A stretch of 64,000 nucleotides of DNA from Prochlorococcus sp. AG-355-O17. Lineage in GTDB: Bacteria > Cyanobacteriota > Cyanobacteriia > PCC-6307 > Cyanobiaceae. Positions 33,665-42,326 of this stretch are shown here, one piece after another; within the stretch, counting starts at the first letter, position 1, and each line of letters starts with the position of its first letter. The stretch lies in contig QCEK01000006.1 in NCBI GenBank assembly GCA_003280655.1, positions 45,675 through 109,674 on the forward strand, given 5' to 3'. The position numbers were made by a program, and so were the translations under genes. Under the pieces are notes generated by a model. That model was given only the letters and a program-made list of their open reading frames with translations, was not told the origin of the DNA and made no database searches.

Positions 33665-34546
33665 GTGTCATTAATCGACTGGTTTGCCGCAAGGCGTAAA
33701 GATCAATTTGTTGGGAAAGTTTCCCAAGATACTGACGAAGGAGATGGTTTGTGGGTTAAATGTTCAGAGTGTTCGCAAGTAGCCTATAGAAAAGACCTAA
33801 TTTCAAATTTCAATGTTTGTAGTAATTGTGGACACCACAATAGGATTTATAGCGATGAAAGGATAAATATAATTGCTGATAAAGATTCATTCAAAGAATT
33901 TGATAGTTCACTAAGTCCTACAGATCCTTTGGGTTTTAAAGATAGAAGAGCATATGCTGATCGAATTAAAGAAAGTCAAGCAGGTACAGGTTTAAGAGAT
34001 GGAGTCGTAACAGGAATCTGTTCTGTGAATTCAATGCCTTTAGCATTAGCTGTTATGGATTTTAGATTTATGGGAGGATCCATGGGTTCAGTAGTTGGTG
34101 AAAAAATTACAAGGATAATTGAGAGAGCAACTTTGGAAAATTTTCCAATTCTTATTGTTTGCGCATCAGGAGGAGCAAGGATGCAAGAAGGTATGTTAAG
34201 TCTCATGCAAATGGCAAAAATATCTGGAGCACTAAAAAAACATAAAGAGAAAAATCTCCTATACATGCCATTGTTAACTCATCCAACTACTGGAGGGGTA
34301 ACAGCCAGCTTTGCGATGTTAGGTGATTTAATTTTGGCTGAGCCTAAAGCGCTTATTGGATTTGCTGGAAGAAGGGTTATAGAACAAACATTAAGAGAAA
34401 AATTACCCGATAATTTTCAAACAGCTGAATATCTGCTTGAGCATGGTTTTGTTGATGTAATAGTGAAAAGGAAAGATCTCAAGGATACTCTGACTAAAAT
34501 TTTAAAAATTCATGGTGTAAAAGAACTTGCAGAAGCAAATATATAA
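33665..34546 (+). CDS. accD: Acetyl-CoA carboxylase carboxyltransferase beta subunit
   Basis: 293 aa. An N-terminal zinc finger with C33/C36 (KCSECS) and C52/C55 ([10 protein letters not shown]) is followed by the crotonase-fold domain [38 protein letters not shown] and [18 protein letters not shown]. It works with AccA, AccB and AccC in the first step of fatty-acid synthesis. The start is GTG at 33665. The next gene starts one base after its stop. Confidence 0.96.
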   Translation: MSLIDWFAARRKDQFVGKVSQDTDEGDGLWVKCSECSQVAYRKDLISNFNVCSNCGHHNRIYSDERINIIADKDSFKEFDSSLSPTDPLGFKDRRAYADRIKESQAGTGLRDGVVTGICSVNSMPLALAVMDFRFMGGSMGSVVGEKITRIIERATLENFPILIVCASGGARMQEGMLSLMQMAKISGALKKHKEKNLLYMPLLTHPTTGGVTASFAMLGDLILAEPKALIGFAGRRVIEQTLREKLPDNFQTAEYLLEHGFVDVIVKRKDLKDTLTKILKIHGVKELAEANI

Positions 34547-34547
34547 A

Positions 34548-34940
34548 ATGAGAATAATTTCTAATTTATTTTATTTTTCTTTAAGCTTTCTACTCTTTAT
34601 TTTAAACTTTGCCTCCTATTCATATGCGATAGGAAATGTTGATTGGGTTCTCCTTAAAGAGAATGATGATGGGAAAGAATGGCTTGATAAAGGGAGTATT
34701 AAGTCGCTCCCAAATGGTGAAATAAGTGTCTTAACAAAGTTCTTTAAAAATCCAATTAATTCTGATAATGAAGGAGAGTTATCACTTTATGTAATGAGAA
34801 TTAATTGCAATGAAAAAAAGTTCAAAGATACATCAATAAATGGAATTCCTCAATTCAATTCAAAATGGCAAACTTCTAATAATGATGAACTTATCGATGT
34901 TGTTATTGAAAATAGCTGCTCAGAGTTTATTAACGAATAA
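34548..34940 (+). CDS. Exported hypothetical protein, 130 aa
   Basis: ATG at 34548, one base after accD. Signal peptide MRIISNLFYFSLSFLLFILN with cleavage probably after SYAIG or SYA near residues 26-28. The mature part (VDWVLLKENDDGKEWLDKGS, VLTKFFKNP, LYVMRINCNEKKF) has a conserved-looking beta-rich pattern and two Cys, one in NCNEK and one in ENSCSEF, which could form a disulfide. Function unknown. A longer reading from inside accD is not favoured. Confidence 0.65.
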   Translation: MRIISNLFYFSLSFLLFILNFASYSYAIGNVDWVLLKENDDGKEWLDKGSIKSLPNGEISVLTKFFKNPINSDNEGELSLYVMRINCNEKKFKDTSINGIPQFNSKWQTSNNDELIDVVIENSCSEFINE

Positions 34941-34942
34941 GA

Positions 34943-36040
34943 ATGAATACTAAAAATAAAAAATTAAAAATAGCAATCGCTGGACTAGGGTTTGGGAAAA
35001 AAGTTCATTTAGAGGCATTAAAAGAGTCTGATCACTTAACTCCTGTAGCTATTTATCATTACGAGAACAACCAAAAATCGATATTAGAAAAAGAAACGGG
35101 CTTAGATTTTTTTCATAATTGGGAAGATTTAGTTAAATCTCCAAAAATTGATGGTATTATTATTGCCACTCCTCCTGAATCAAGATTTAAGTTAGCAAAA
35201 CAAGCTCTTGAGAATAATAAAAATTTGCTCCTAGAAAAACCCGTTTCAATATCCTCCTCAGAAATTGAAGAGCTTCAGAGAATATCTTTGATTAATAATT
35301 TAAGCGTATGTGTTGATTTTGAATATAGAGCAGTACCTCTTTTCCTTCAGACAAAAAAACTTATTGATGAAAATATCTTAGGAGATATATATTTAGTCAA
35401 ATTAGATTGGTTAATGGGCAGTAGATCCGACCCCAAAAGATCCTGGAATTGGTATTCATTGGAAGAAAAAGGTGGAGGAGTTATTGGCGCTTTAGGTACT
35501 CATGCATTCGATATGTTGAATTGGTTTTTTGGAGAAGCAATAAACGTGTCTGGCAAGTTAGCAACATCAATAAAAAAAAGACCTTTACCTAATTCATCTG
35601 ATTTAAATGATGTTACGAGTGAAGATGTATGTTTAGCCAATATAGAAATATCAAACTACAGCTCGAATCTTATTCCATGTCAGGTTTCTTTATCATCAAT
35701 TTCTAAAAATGGTAGAGGATTTAGTTTAGAAATATATGGAAGCGAAGGTTCACTAATTCTTAAAAGCGAAAACCAAAAAGATTATGTACATGGTTTTAAT
35801 TTGAGATATTCAAACAACGAAAATAAAATACAAAATCTAACTGCAGATTCAAGCTTTAATTTTGAAAAAACATGGACTGATGGGCGAATAGCTCCAGTTT
35901 TGAGAATTCAAAATTTATGGGCTCAGAGTATAATTAATGGAACACCTGTAATCCCAGGCTTATGCGAGGGACTTGCTAGTCAAAAAGTTTGCGAAGCCAT
36001 AAGAGAATCTTCCAAAAGTGGATTAAGTATCAAAATTTAA
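34943..36040 (+). CDS. Gfo/Idh/MocA-family oxidoreductase
   Basis: 365 aa. The NAD(P)-binding motif is AIAGLGFGKKVHLEAL at the N-terminus, then GIIIATPPESRFKLAKQALE and LLEKPVSISSSE with the conserved EKP lysine. The C-terminal domain has GVIGALGTHAFDMLNWFFGE, containing the usual catalytic-site His. Such enzymes act on sugars or related cyclic compounds; the exact substrate is not evident. Two bases separate it from the exported protein upstream. Confidence 0.88.
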   Translation: MNTKNKKLKIAIAGLGFGKKVHLEALKESDHLTPVAIYHYENNQKSILEKETGLDFFHNWEDLVKSPKIDGIIIATPPESRFKLAKQALENNKNLLLEKPVSISSSEIEELQRISLINNLSVCVDFEYRAVPLFLQTKKLIDENILGDIYLVKLDWLMGSRSDPKRSWNWYSLEEKGGGVIGALGTHAFDMLNWFFGEAINVSGKLATSIKKRPLPNSSDLNDVTSEDVCLANIEISNYSSNLIPCQVSLSSISKNGRGFSLEIYGSEGSLILKSENQKDYVHGFNLRYSNNENKIQNLTADSSFNFEKTWTDGRIAPVLRIQNLWAQSIINGTPVIPGLCEGLASQKVCEAIRESSKSGLSIKI

Positions 36041-36143
36041 GGCTATACATTTATAAGTAGCAATTATCACCCGATAAAGTATTGGATTGATTTTATTTTT
36101 TTTTCATATTCTGGAAAAATCAATTGAACTGATTTATTAAAGA

Positions 36144-37217
36144 ATGGCCTTAAATTATTACAAAAATGAGCTTAAAGAAAATGCTCAATTACTAGCTTCC
36201 AAAGGAAAAGGAATATTAGCGGTAGATGAATCCACTAAAACAGTAGGTAAAAGACTCGCTGGAATTGGCGTTGAGAATACTGAAGAAAATAGGAAGGCAT
36301 ATAGAGGAATGCTTTTTACTACAGAAGGTCTTGGCAAATATATAAGTGGAGCAATCCTCTTCGAAGAAACTCTTTATCAGAATCACCAAGATGGCGAGTC
36401 AATGGTTAAGAAACTAAATGATTTAGGTATTATTCCAGGTATAAAGGTCGATAAAGGCCTAAATCCACTTCCAGGAGGAGGAGATGTAGAAACTTTTTGC
36501 TCTGGCCTAGATGGGTTAGTTGAAAGAGCCGCAAAATATTATGAACAAGGTGCTAGATTTGCTAAGTGGAGAGCAGTTCTGCAAATTACAAATGATGGTT
36601 GTCCTTCAAAACTATCAATTCAAGAAAATGCTTGGGGATTAGCAAGGTATGCAAGATCAGTTCAAGAATCTGGGTTAGTACCAATTATTGAACCTGAAAT
36701 CTTAATGGACGGCGACCATACTATTGAAAAAACTGCTGAAGTTCAAGAAGAGGTAATAAAGCAGGTTTATATTGCCTGTCAAGCAAATGGAGTTTTTCTA
36801 GAAGGCACTCTATTAAAACCTTCTATGACTGTTAATGGAGCAGATTGTCCAACAAAGGGTGATCCTATGAAGGTTGCTGAAATGACAATTAGAACTAAGG
36901 AAAGATGCGTTCCTGCATCTGTGCCTGGAATAGTTTTCTTATCAGGAGGGTTAAGCGAAGAAGCTGCTTCTGTTTATCTAAATAATATGAACACGAACAC
37001 ACTTTACAGGAAAGCTTTATGGAATGTTTCATTCTCCTATGGAAGAGCATTACAGCACTCATGCTTAAAGGCCTGGAAAGGAAGCGACGTTGAAGGAGGC
37101 CAAAAAGCCTTAATAGCAATAGCTCAAGCAAACTCTGAAGCTTCGAAAGGTGCCTATGTGGCAGGATCTCAACCTTCATCTGATGAGCAATTGTTTGTGG
37201 CAGGCTACACTTATTAA
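36144..37217 (+). CDS. fda: Fructose-bisphosphate aldolase class I
   Basis: 357 aa. Schiff-base aldolase with the plant/animal-type signature: GKGILAVDESTKTVGKRLAG, VPIIEPEILMDGDHTI and VFLEGTLLKPSMT, in which Lys is the Schiff-base residue. ATG start. Catalyses reversible cleavage of fructose 1,6-bisphosphate without metal. It is followed directly by the unrelated class II enzyme for the same reaction. Confidence 0.95.
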   Translation: MALNYYKNELKENAQLLASKGKGILAVDESTKTVGKRLAGIGVENTEENRKAYRGMLFTTEGLGKYISGAILFEETLYQNHQDGESMVKKLNDLGIIPGIKVDKGLNPLPGGGDVETFCSGLDGLVERAAKYYEQGARFAKWRAVLQITNDGCPSKLSIQENAWGLARYARSVQESGLVPIIEPEILMDGDHTIEKTAEVQEEVIKQVYIACQANGVFLEGTLLKPSMTVNGADCPTKGDPMKVAEMTIRTKERCVPASVPGIVFLSGGLSEEAASVYLNNMNTNTLYRKALWNVSFSYGRALQHSCLKAWKGSDVEGGQKALIAIAQANSEASKGAYVAGSQPSSDEQLFVAGYTY

Positions 37218-37310
37218 CTAAAAAATCCTAAAAATGTACTTTGGGTCATAAAATAAGATTCTTTAATTTAGTATTTTGTATATCTAATGACGTGACATTT
37301 GATACCTCTT

Positions 37311-37316
37311 TATACT
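37311..37316 (+). promoter_or_regulatory. Possible -10 box of the class II aldolase gene
   Basis: TATACT at 37311-37316 lies about 50 bases before the ATG of the class II aldolase in a 147-base gap that otherwise shows little. There is no -35 at standard spacing, as is common in these AT-rich genomes. It would allow this aldolase to be expressed separately from the class I gene upstream. Confidence 0.3.
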
Positions 37317-37364
37317 AAACTCTCGGAAACATATGCTTTATATAGCATTTAACTTATTTTAATT

Positions 37365-38438
37365 ATGGCCCTCGTTCCACTAAGACTACTTTTAGATCAC
37401 GCTGCTGAGAATGGTTACGGTATTCCAGCTTTCAATGTTAATAACCTTGAACAAGTTCAAGCAATCATGGAAGCAGCATATGAAACTGATAGTCCTGTAA
37501 TCCTCCAAGCTTCAAGAGGGGCAAGAAATTATGCAGGAGAAATTTTCCTACGTCATCTAATCCTTGCTGCTACAGAAACATATCCTAATATTCCAGTGGT
37601 AATGCACCAAGACCACGGTAATGAGCCATCAACATGTTATTCAGCAGCAATAAATGGTTTCACATCAGTAATGATGGACGGTTCTCTAGAGGCAGATGCA
37701 AAAACACCCGCTAGTTACGAATATAATGTTGCAGTTACTAAAAAAGTAGTAGATTTTGCTCATTCAGTTGGAGTTAGTGTTGAAGGAGAGTTGGGTTGCT
37801 TAGGTTCTTTAGAGACAGGAAAAGGTGAAGCGGAAGATGGTCATGGATTTGAAGGTGAACTGTCTACAGATATGCTTCTGACTGATCCTGAAGAAGCTGC
37901 AGATTTTGTAGCTAAAACAAAAGTCGATGCTTTAGCTATTGCTATAGGAACAAGTCATGGTGCTTATAAATTTACAAGAAAGCCTACAGGAGAAGTTCTT
38001 GCAATAAGCAGAATTGCTGAAATTCATAAAGCACTTCCAAATACCCATCTTGTAATGCATGGATCTAGTTCAGTTCCTCAAGAATGGCTGGATATCATTA
38101 ATAAATATGGCGGTGAAATTCCTCAAACATATGGTGTTCCTGTTGAAGAAATTCAAGAGGGGATAAGAAATGGAGTTAGGAAAGTCAACATTGATACTGA
38201 TAACAGACTTGCTTTTACTGCCGCGGTTAGAGAGGCAGCATTTGCTGATAAGGCAAACTTCGACCCAAGACATTTCAACAAGCCTGCTAGAAAATACATG
38301 AAGCAAGTTTGTCTTGATAGATACAAGCAGTTCTGGTGCGAAGGGCAAGCAAGTAAGATCAAACAAAATAGCACTAATTATTTTGCTGATCTTTACGCAA
38401 AAGGAGATTTGGATCCAAAAGTAAAAGCTACTGTTTAA
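37365..38438 (+). CDS. cbbA: Fructose-bisphosphate aldolase class II
   Basis: 357 aa zinc-dependent aldolase acting on fructose- and probably sedoheptulose-bisphosphate in the Calvin cycle. The opening [21 protein letters not shown], the metal motif [50 protein letters not shown] and [20 protein letters not shown] are all conserved. It ends just before a strong terminator. Confidence 0.96.
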   Translation: MALVPLRLLLDHAAENGYGIPAFNVNNLEQVQAIMEAAYETDSPVILQASRGARNYAGEIFLRHLILAATETYPNIPVVMHQDHGNEPSTCYSAAINGFTSVMMDGSLEADAKTPASYEYNVAVTKKVVDFAHSVGVSVEGELGCLGSLETGKGEAEDGHGFEGELSTDMLLTDPEEAADFVAKTKVDALAIAIGTSHGAYKFTRKPTGEVLAISRIAEIHKALPNTHLVMHGSSSVPQEWLDIINKYGGEIPQTYGVPVEEIQEGIRNGVRKVNIDTDNRLAFTAAVREAAFADKANFDPRHFNKPARKYMKQVCLDRYKQFWCEGQASKIKQNSTNYFADLYAKGDLDPKVKATV

Positions 38439-38451
38439 TTTCTTCCCAAAT

Positions 38452-38487
38452 AAAAAAAAGACCTCCAAAATTGGGGGTCTTTTTTTT
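38452..38487. terminator. Bidirectional terminator between cbbA and purQ
   Basis: AGACCTCC (38459-38466) and GGGGGTCT (38473-38480) form an 8-bp stem with one T-G wobble around AAAATT, flanked by A8 on the left and T8 on the right. It can end transcription from both the rightward aldolase gene and the leftward purQ gene, whose stop codon lies at its edge. Confidence 0.85.
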
Positions 38488-39151
38488 ATTTCAATATTAA
38501 TGATTTTAATGTAAATAGACCATCAGTCCCACCAATTGTCTCGTCACATGCTCGTTCTGGATGAGGCATTAAACCTAGAACATTTCCCTTCTCATTAGTT
38601 ATGCCTGCGATATCAAATGAGGATCCATTGGGATTATTTTTATATCTCAAAGCGATCAATTCATTATCTACAAGTTTCTTTAAAGTATCAGAATTACAAT
38701 GATATCTTCCTTCCCCATGCGCTATTGGCAACTTAATTGTTTGTTTTTCATCTACATTATTAAACCAACCTCCTTTTGAAGAAACGATGTCCAGTTCAAC
38801 GTCATCACAGATAAAATTAAGGTTTTTATTTGCAACAAGAGCACCAGGCAAAAAACCTGATTCTGTCAAAATTTGAAACCCATTACAAATTCCTAAAACT
38901 CTTTTCCCGCTTTTAACAAACTCATCCAAGGCATTTATTAATGGAGAGAATCTAGCAATTGCTCCGCATCTTAAATAATCACCATAGCTAAATCCTCCGG
39001 GTAAAACTATTGCATCTACATCACTTAAATCTGAAGACTCATGCCACAAGTATTTTGTTCTTATGTCTAAACAACCTTCTAATGCCCATGAAACATCACG
39101 ATCACAATTAGAACCAGGGAAGACAACAACTCCTACAGTAAAATAATCCAT
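38486..39151 (-). CDS. purQ: FGAM synthase glutaminase subunit PurQ
   Basis: 221 aa class I glutamine amidotransferase supplying ammonia for phosphoribosylformylglycinamidine synthesis. Features: [40 protein letters not shown], nucleophile elbow [13 protein letters not shown] and catalytic HGEGRYH with [10 protein letters not shown]. One base separates it from purS, so the PurS/PurQ pair is co-expressed; PurL is not in the window. Confidence 0.96.
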   Translation of the reverse strand: MDYFTVGVVVFPGSNCDRDVSWALEGCLDIRTKYLWHESSDLSDVDAIVLPGGFSYGDYLRCGAIARFSPLINALDEFVKSGKRVLGICNGFQILTESGFLPGALVANKNLNFICDDVELDIVSSKGGWFNNVDEKQTIKLPIAHGEGRYHCNSDTLKKLVDNELIALRYKNNPNGSSFDIAGITNEKGNVLGLMPHPERACDETIGGTDGLFTLKSLILK

Positions 39152-39152
39152 C

Positions 39153-39407
39153 TTATAGTTTTTCTAGTGAATACTCATAATCTTCAATAACAGTATTTGC
39201 GAATAACCTATCACACAATAAATCAATTTTTTCTCTTACTTCGTTTTCACCATTACCTTCTATTTTTACCTCAATCATTTTTCCTATACGTAATGATTTA
39301 ATTCCCTCGGCTCCAAGTTTTATAGAAGCAGATTTGGTAGCTTCCCCTGCTGGATCTAAAACTGAGGGTCTTAGTCTTACAAAAACTTTTACAGCAAATT
39401 GGTCCAA
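39153..39407 (-). CDS. purS: FGAM synthase PurS subunit
   Basis: 84 aa small subunit that bridges PurQ and PurL. The pattern [36 protein letters not shown] and [18 protein letters not shown] is typical. The likely start is TTG at 39407. Lies just upstream of purQ in the same leftward unit. Confidence 0.93.
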   Translation of the reverse strand: MDQFAVKVFVRLRPSVLDPAGEATKSASIKLGAEGIKSLRIGKMIEVKIEGNGENEVREKIDLLCDRLFANTVIEDYEYSLEKL

Positions 39408-39504
39408 TTAAAAATTAATTTCTACTAGAAGATTAGTTTAAATTTTTATAAAAAGTACTATTGATTAATAAACAAATATTTTTACCTTAAGGTTTTCTGA
39501 GTTA

Positions 39505-39669
39505 TTAAATGTTTATGAAGCCTCTACCAAAACAAACTAAGCAAGTTCTTCTTGAATTTTCATGAGTTTTGAAATTTCCTGCCCCTCCACATTTTGAACA
39601 TTTTATTTTATCAATTGATGTAACTTCGTCAGAGATTATTTGTTTAAAGACAATTTTTGGATTTTCCAT
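39505..39669 (-). CDS. 54-aa zinc-binding protein with DnaJ-type CxxCxGxG motifs
   Basis: ATG 39667-39669, TAA 39505-39507. It begins MENPKIVFKQIISDEVTSID; the second half has two CxxCxGxG repeats, CSKCGGAG (C24, C27) and CLVCFGRG (C43, C46), exactly the half-site pair of a DnaJ zinc finger. It sits 46 bases after the CobW-type GTPase gene on the same strand. It accounts for most of the 308-base gap between purS and cobW. Confidence 0.65.
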   Translation of the reverse strand: MENPKIVFKQIISDEVTSIDKIKCSKCGGAGNFKTHENSRRTCLVCFGRGFINI

Positions 39670-39715
39670 ATTAGGCTGTCTACTGTAGTAAGTATCCCGA
39701 CAGCTAACTATAAAG

Positions 39716-40780
39716 TCAAATTGCTATTTTTGGATCACTTAAAATCTTAAATTTCTCTGTAATTTTTCTATTGAAAGTTTTTATAGATTTTTCATCAAAG
39801 GAAATTATTACTAATTCAAGCCCAGCATTACCATTTGGTCTCCAACAATTGTCTGGAGCTTCTTCAAACCAAGTATTAATTTTCTTTCCAACAATTTGTA
39901 TTTGTAAAGGCAATGATTTGTTTGGTATCCAAATACGTCCTTTTATTCGAAGAATGTTTAATTCATCCAAGATTTCTGACATCTCCTTTTCAAAGTCATT
40001 TTTTTCAAGGAAATAATTTAATTTAAATGAATCTGATACAAGCTCAACATGATTATGGTCATGTTCTTCAGTTAAAAATTCTTTATAAGTCTCTTTTTTT
40101 AAATTAAAATCAAATAGATAATTTAAATCAATATTGCCATTCTTAGATTTAAGGACTGGTGTAGATGAGTTTAGACTTCCTTGAATTTTATTTTTTACAA
40201 CGTTAAACTGATCATCATTTAAAATATCTGATCTAGAGACTAAAACGATATCAGAAACTTCTAGTTGCTCCTCAAAAAGTTCATCTATAGTGGCATTGTG
40301 ATCGATTTTATCTATTTCATTATATTGTTTTGTTATTTTATTTAAATCATTAATTGGTGAACCATTAAGCATTGATTCTCCGTTAACTATACCAACAACA
40401 ACATCAAGGTAGATGGAAGATCTAATCTCCGGCCAGTTAAGTGCTTGAATTAATGGAATTGGTAGTGCCAAGCCACTTGTTTCGATAATTATTGATTCGA
40501 TATTAGGATTAAATTCTAGGAGAGCTTTTATTGATGGAACAAAATCATCTTGAACAGTACAACATAAACATCCATTGTTTAATTCGATTACGCAGTCGTC
40601 TTCAGATTCATCACATTTATCACAACTTTTAATCAAATCACCGTCAATTCCAACATCACCAAATTCATTAATTATTAAACCAAATTTTTTATTACTTTCT
40701 TTTAGTAAATATCTTAGAAAAGTTGTTTTACCTGAACCAAGAAATCCCGAAACAACTATAACTGGTATTTTTTTTTTCAT
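39716..40780 (-). CDS. CobW/COG0523-family metallochaperone GTPase
   Basis: 354 aa G3E GTPase. Walker A SGFLGSGKTTFLRYLL at residues 11-26, the invariant metal motif CLCC (C71-C74), IETSGLALP and SRSDI for guanine. A His-rich stretch EEHDHNHVEL near the domain boundary and extra cysteines at 53, 56 and 63 could widen metal binding. The C-terminal CobW_C domain is present. It supplies a metal, often zinc or cobalt; which one cannot be told. It ends 46 bases before the zinc-finger peptide. Confidence 0.88.
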   Translation of the reverse strand: MKKKIPVIVVSGFLGSGKTTFLRYLLKESNKKFGLIINEFGDVGIDGDLIKSCDKCDESEDDCVIELNNGCLCCTVQDDFVPSIKALLEFNPNIESIIIETSGLALPIPLIQALNWPEIRSSIYLDVVVGIVNGESMLNGSPINDLNKITKQYNEIDKIDHNATIDELFEEQLEVSDIVLVSRSDILNDDQFNVVKNKIQGSLNSSTPVLKSKNGNIDLNYLFDFNLKKETYKEFLTEEHDHNHVELVSDSFKLNYFLEKNDFEKEMSEILDELNILRIKGRIWIPNKSLPLQIQIVGKKINTWFEEAPDNCWRPNGNAGLELVIISFDEKSIKTFNRKITEKFKILSDPKIAI

Positions 40781-40789
40781 CTTTGATGG

Positions 40790-41302
40790 CTAACAACCCA
40801 AGCTATATTCTGTACTCTCTCCTGTAGAACTATTTGTGCCATTAGCAATCGCACATAATTGTTTTTGCTGTGCACGACTTAGAACAGCATCAGTAAAATC
40901 TGCACCATCTATTTTTGCTCCTTCAAAATTGCTCTCCATTAATAAAGCATTTGTAAAATTAACATCCGAAAGATCTGCATCTGTAAAGTCTGTTGCGTAA
41001 GCTAGTGCATCTCTTAAATTGGCTCCAGTAAATTTTGAGTTTTGCAATTTACTATTATTGAACACAGCGCCTTCTAAATTACTTTCACTGAAATTAAACC
41101 CATTCAAATCAAACTTAACGTATTCGTTACCGCTTAAGTCTTGACCATGCATATCTGGTTCTAAATTAAGGTCTTGCTGGTTTCTAATCTCAGGAGGTCT
41201 TTTAGCCCATGCAGAATTTACAGAATTAAAAAATAAAATCCCAACGAATAACAAAGTAATTAATGCATTCTTTAGTGAGGGGAAAACAATTGATTTAATC
41301 AT
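40790..41302 (-). CDS. Exported pentapeptide-repeat protein
   Basis: 170 aa. Signal peptide (residues about 10-32, cleavage after SAWA), then roughly 15 pentapeptide repeats A(D/N)LXX (LRDALAYATDFTDADLSDVN, FTNALLMESNFEGAKIDGAD). These build a right-handed quadrilateral beta-helix, in cyanobacteria usually in the thylakoid lumen. Two Cys near the end (QKQLCAIA and the last residue, GC) suggest a capping disulfide. It precedes the CobW gene by 9 bases. Confidence 0.9.
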   Translation of the reverse strand: MIKSIVFPSLKNALITLLFVGILFFNSVNSAWAKRPPEIRNQQDLNLEPDMHGQDLSGNEYVKFDLNGFNFSESNLEGAVFNNSKLQNSKFTGANLRDALAYATDFTDADLSDVNFTNALLMESNFEGAKIDGADFTDAVLSRAQQKQLCAIANGTNSSTGESTEYSLGC

Positions 41303-41365
41303 AATAAGACTGTATTTTAGAACTTAAGTATTTAAAGTTTGTAAGAGTATCTTAAAGGAAAATAT

Positions 41366-41983
41366 ATGGCAATGTCACTAAAGGTTATTGTTCCTCCTCA
41401 TCCATTAATAAAACATTGGCTTTCAATATTGCGAGAAAAAAATACTCCAAATATTTTGTACTCAACTGGATATGAGCAATTAGGGAAATGGCTTACATAT
41501 GAAGCATTACGTAATTGGCTGCCATATAAAAAAGAAATAGTAAATACTGATAATGGAGACGCAGATGGATTCTTTATTAACAACGATTATCCAATAAAAG
41601 TGCTCGCAATGTTGCCCGAAGGGTTATCTCTTTGGTTTGGATCTAAAGAGGTAATTCCTAATTCAACCCTCTCATTAGGAGAACTTCCTAAAACCATTGA
41701 ATCAAATGAAGGAGTTATATTTTATTCAGAACAAATAACAACAAAATCAGCAACATTAGAAACTTTAATTAAATTAAAGGAATTAGGTGTTGATTCAAAT
41801 AGGATTCTTTTAATAACTGCTATTTGCTCAAATAAAGGATTAAATGAAATTGCGAAATTACTCCCTAATCAGGTAATTTACACTTCTTGCATAGATGAGG
41901 AAGACGAAAAAACACAATTATTAGTACCGGGTATTGGGAATCCTCTATCGCGTTTAAGTACTATATTTCAAGATAAGAACTAA
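41366..41983 (+). CDS. Uracil phosphoribosyltransferase-like protein, degenerate PRPP site
   Basis: 205 aa. The N-terminus VIVPPHPLIKHWLSILREKN and the end LLVPGIGNPLSRLSTIF follow the PRTase fold of Upp. The usual PRPP loop DPMLATGGS is replaced by a segment around SEQITTKSATLETLIKL, so the classic phosphoribosyl-transfer chemistry is doubtful. A similar domain occurs in plastids. It may bind a nucleotide or have a regulatory role. ATG start 63 bases from the divergent pentapeptide gene. Confidence 0.7.
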   Translation: MAMSLKVIVPPHPLIKHWLSILREKNTPNILYSTGYEQLGKWLTYEALRNWLPYKKEIVNTDNGDADGFFINNDYPIKVLAMLPEGLSLWFGSKEVIPNSTLSLGELPKTIESNEGVIFYSEQITTKSATLETLIKLKELGVDSNRILLITAICSNKGLNEIAKLLPNQVIYTSCIDEEDEKTQLLVPGIGNPLSRLSTIFQDKN

Positions 41984-42012
41984 TATAGAATATAGGAGTA
42001 AATATTTTACCA

Positions 42013-42303
42013 ATGTCTGAATACAGAGATTCGTCTTCAAATAATCTTTTATCATTAATAAGCGGTGCTTTTATTGGAGCAGCGGGTCTAGCTTGGTGGT
42101 TAATATCCGAAGCAGACAAAAGAAAGGAGGAAAAAAAACAAAAAGCAATGATGTATTCCTCCAGAATTCAAGACGGCTCAGAAGCGATCGATTCTAATGA
42201 AAATATAAATGAAGTTGAAGGAGAGAATCTGGAGAAGAAAGTTGAGCAACTTAATTCTGCAATTGCTGATGTGAGGAAGCAACTTGAAGAGTTGGGGCAA
42301 TAG
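42013..42303 (+). CDS. Membrane-anchored coiled-coil protein, 96 aa
   Basis: N-terminal hydrophobic segment LISGAFIGAAGLAWWLISEA with small residues and two Trp, then a charged stretch (DKRKEEKKQK) and a C-terminal coiled coil ENLEKKVEQLNSAIADVRKQ. The layout matches small cyanobacterial thylakoid-membrane proteins of unknown function. ATG start; 30 bases after the UPRT-like gene and 24 bases before ilvD. Confidence 0.7.
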   Translation: MSEYRDSSSNNLLSLISGAFIGAAGLAWWLISEADKRKEEKKQKAMMYSSRIQDGSEAIDSNENINEVEGENLEKKVEQLNSAIADVRKQLEELGQ

Positions 42304-42326
42304 AATAAAAAAGGTTCTCAAATAAT

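Noticed and set aside
38070..38468. 132-codon minus-strand frame opposite the end of cbbA
   Set aside because: Shadow of the aldolase; it would also have to start within or past the terminator.
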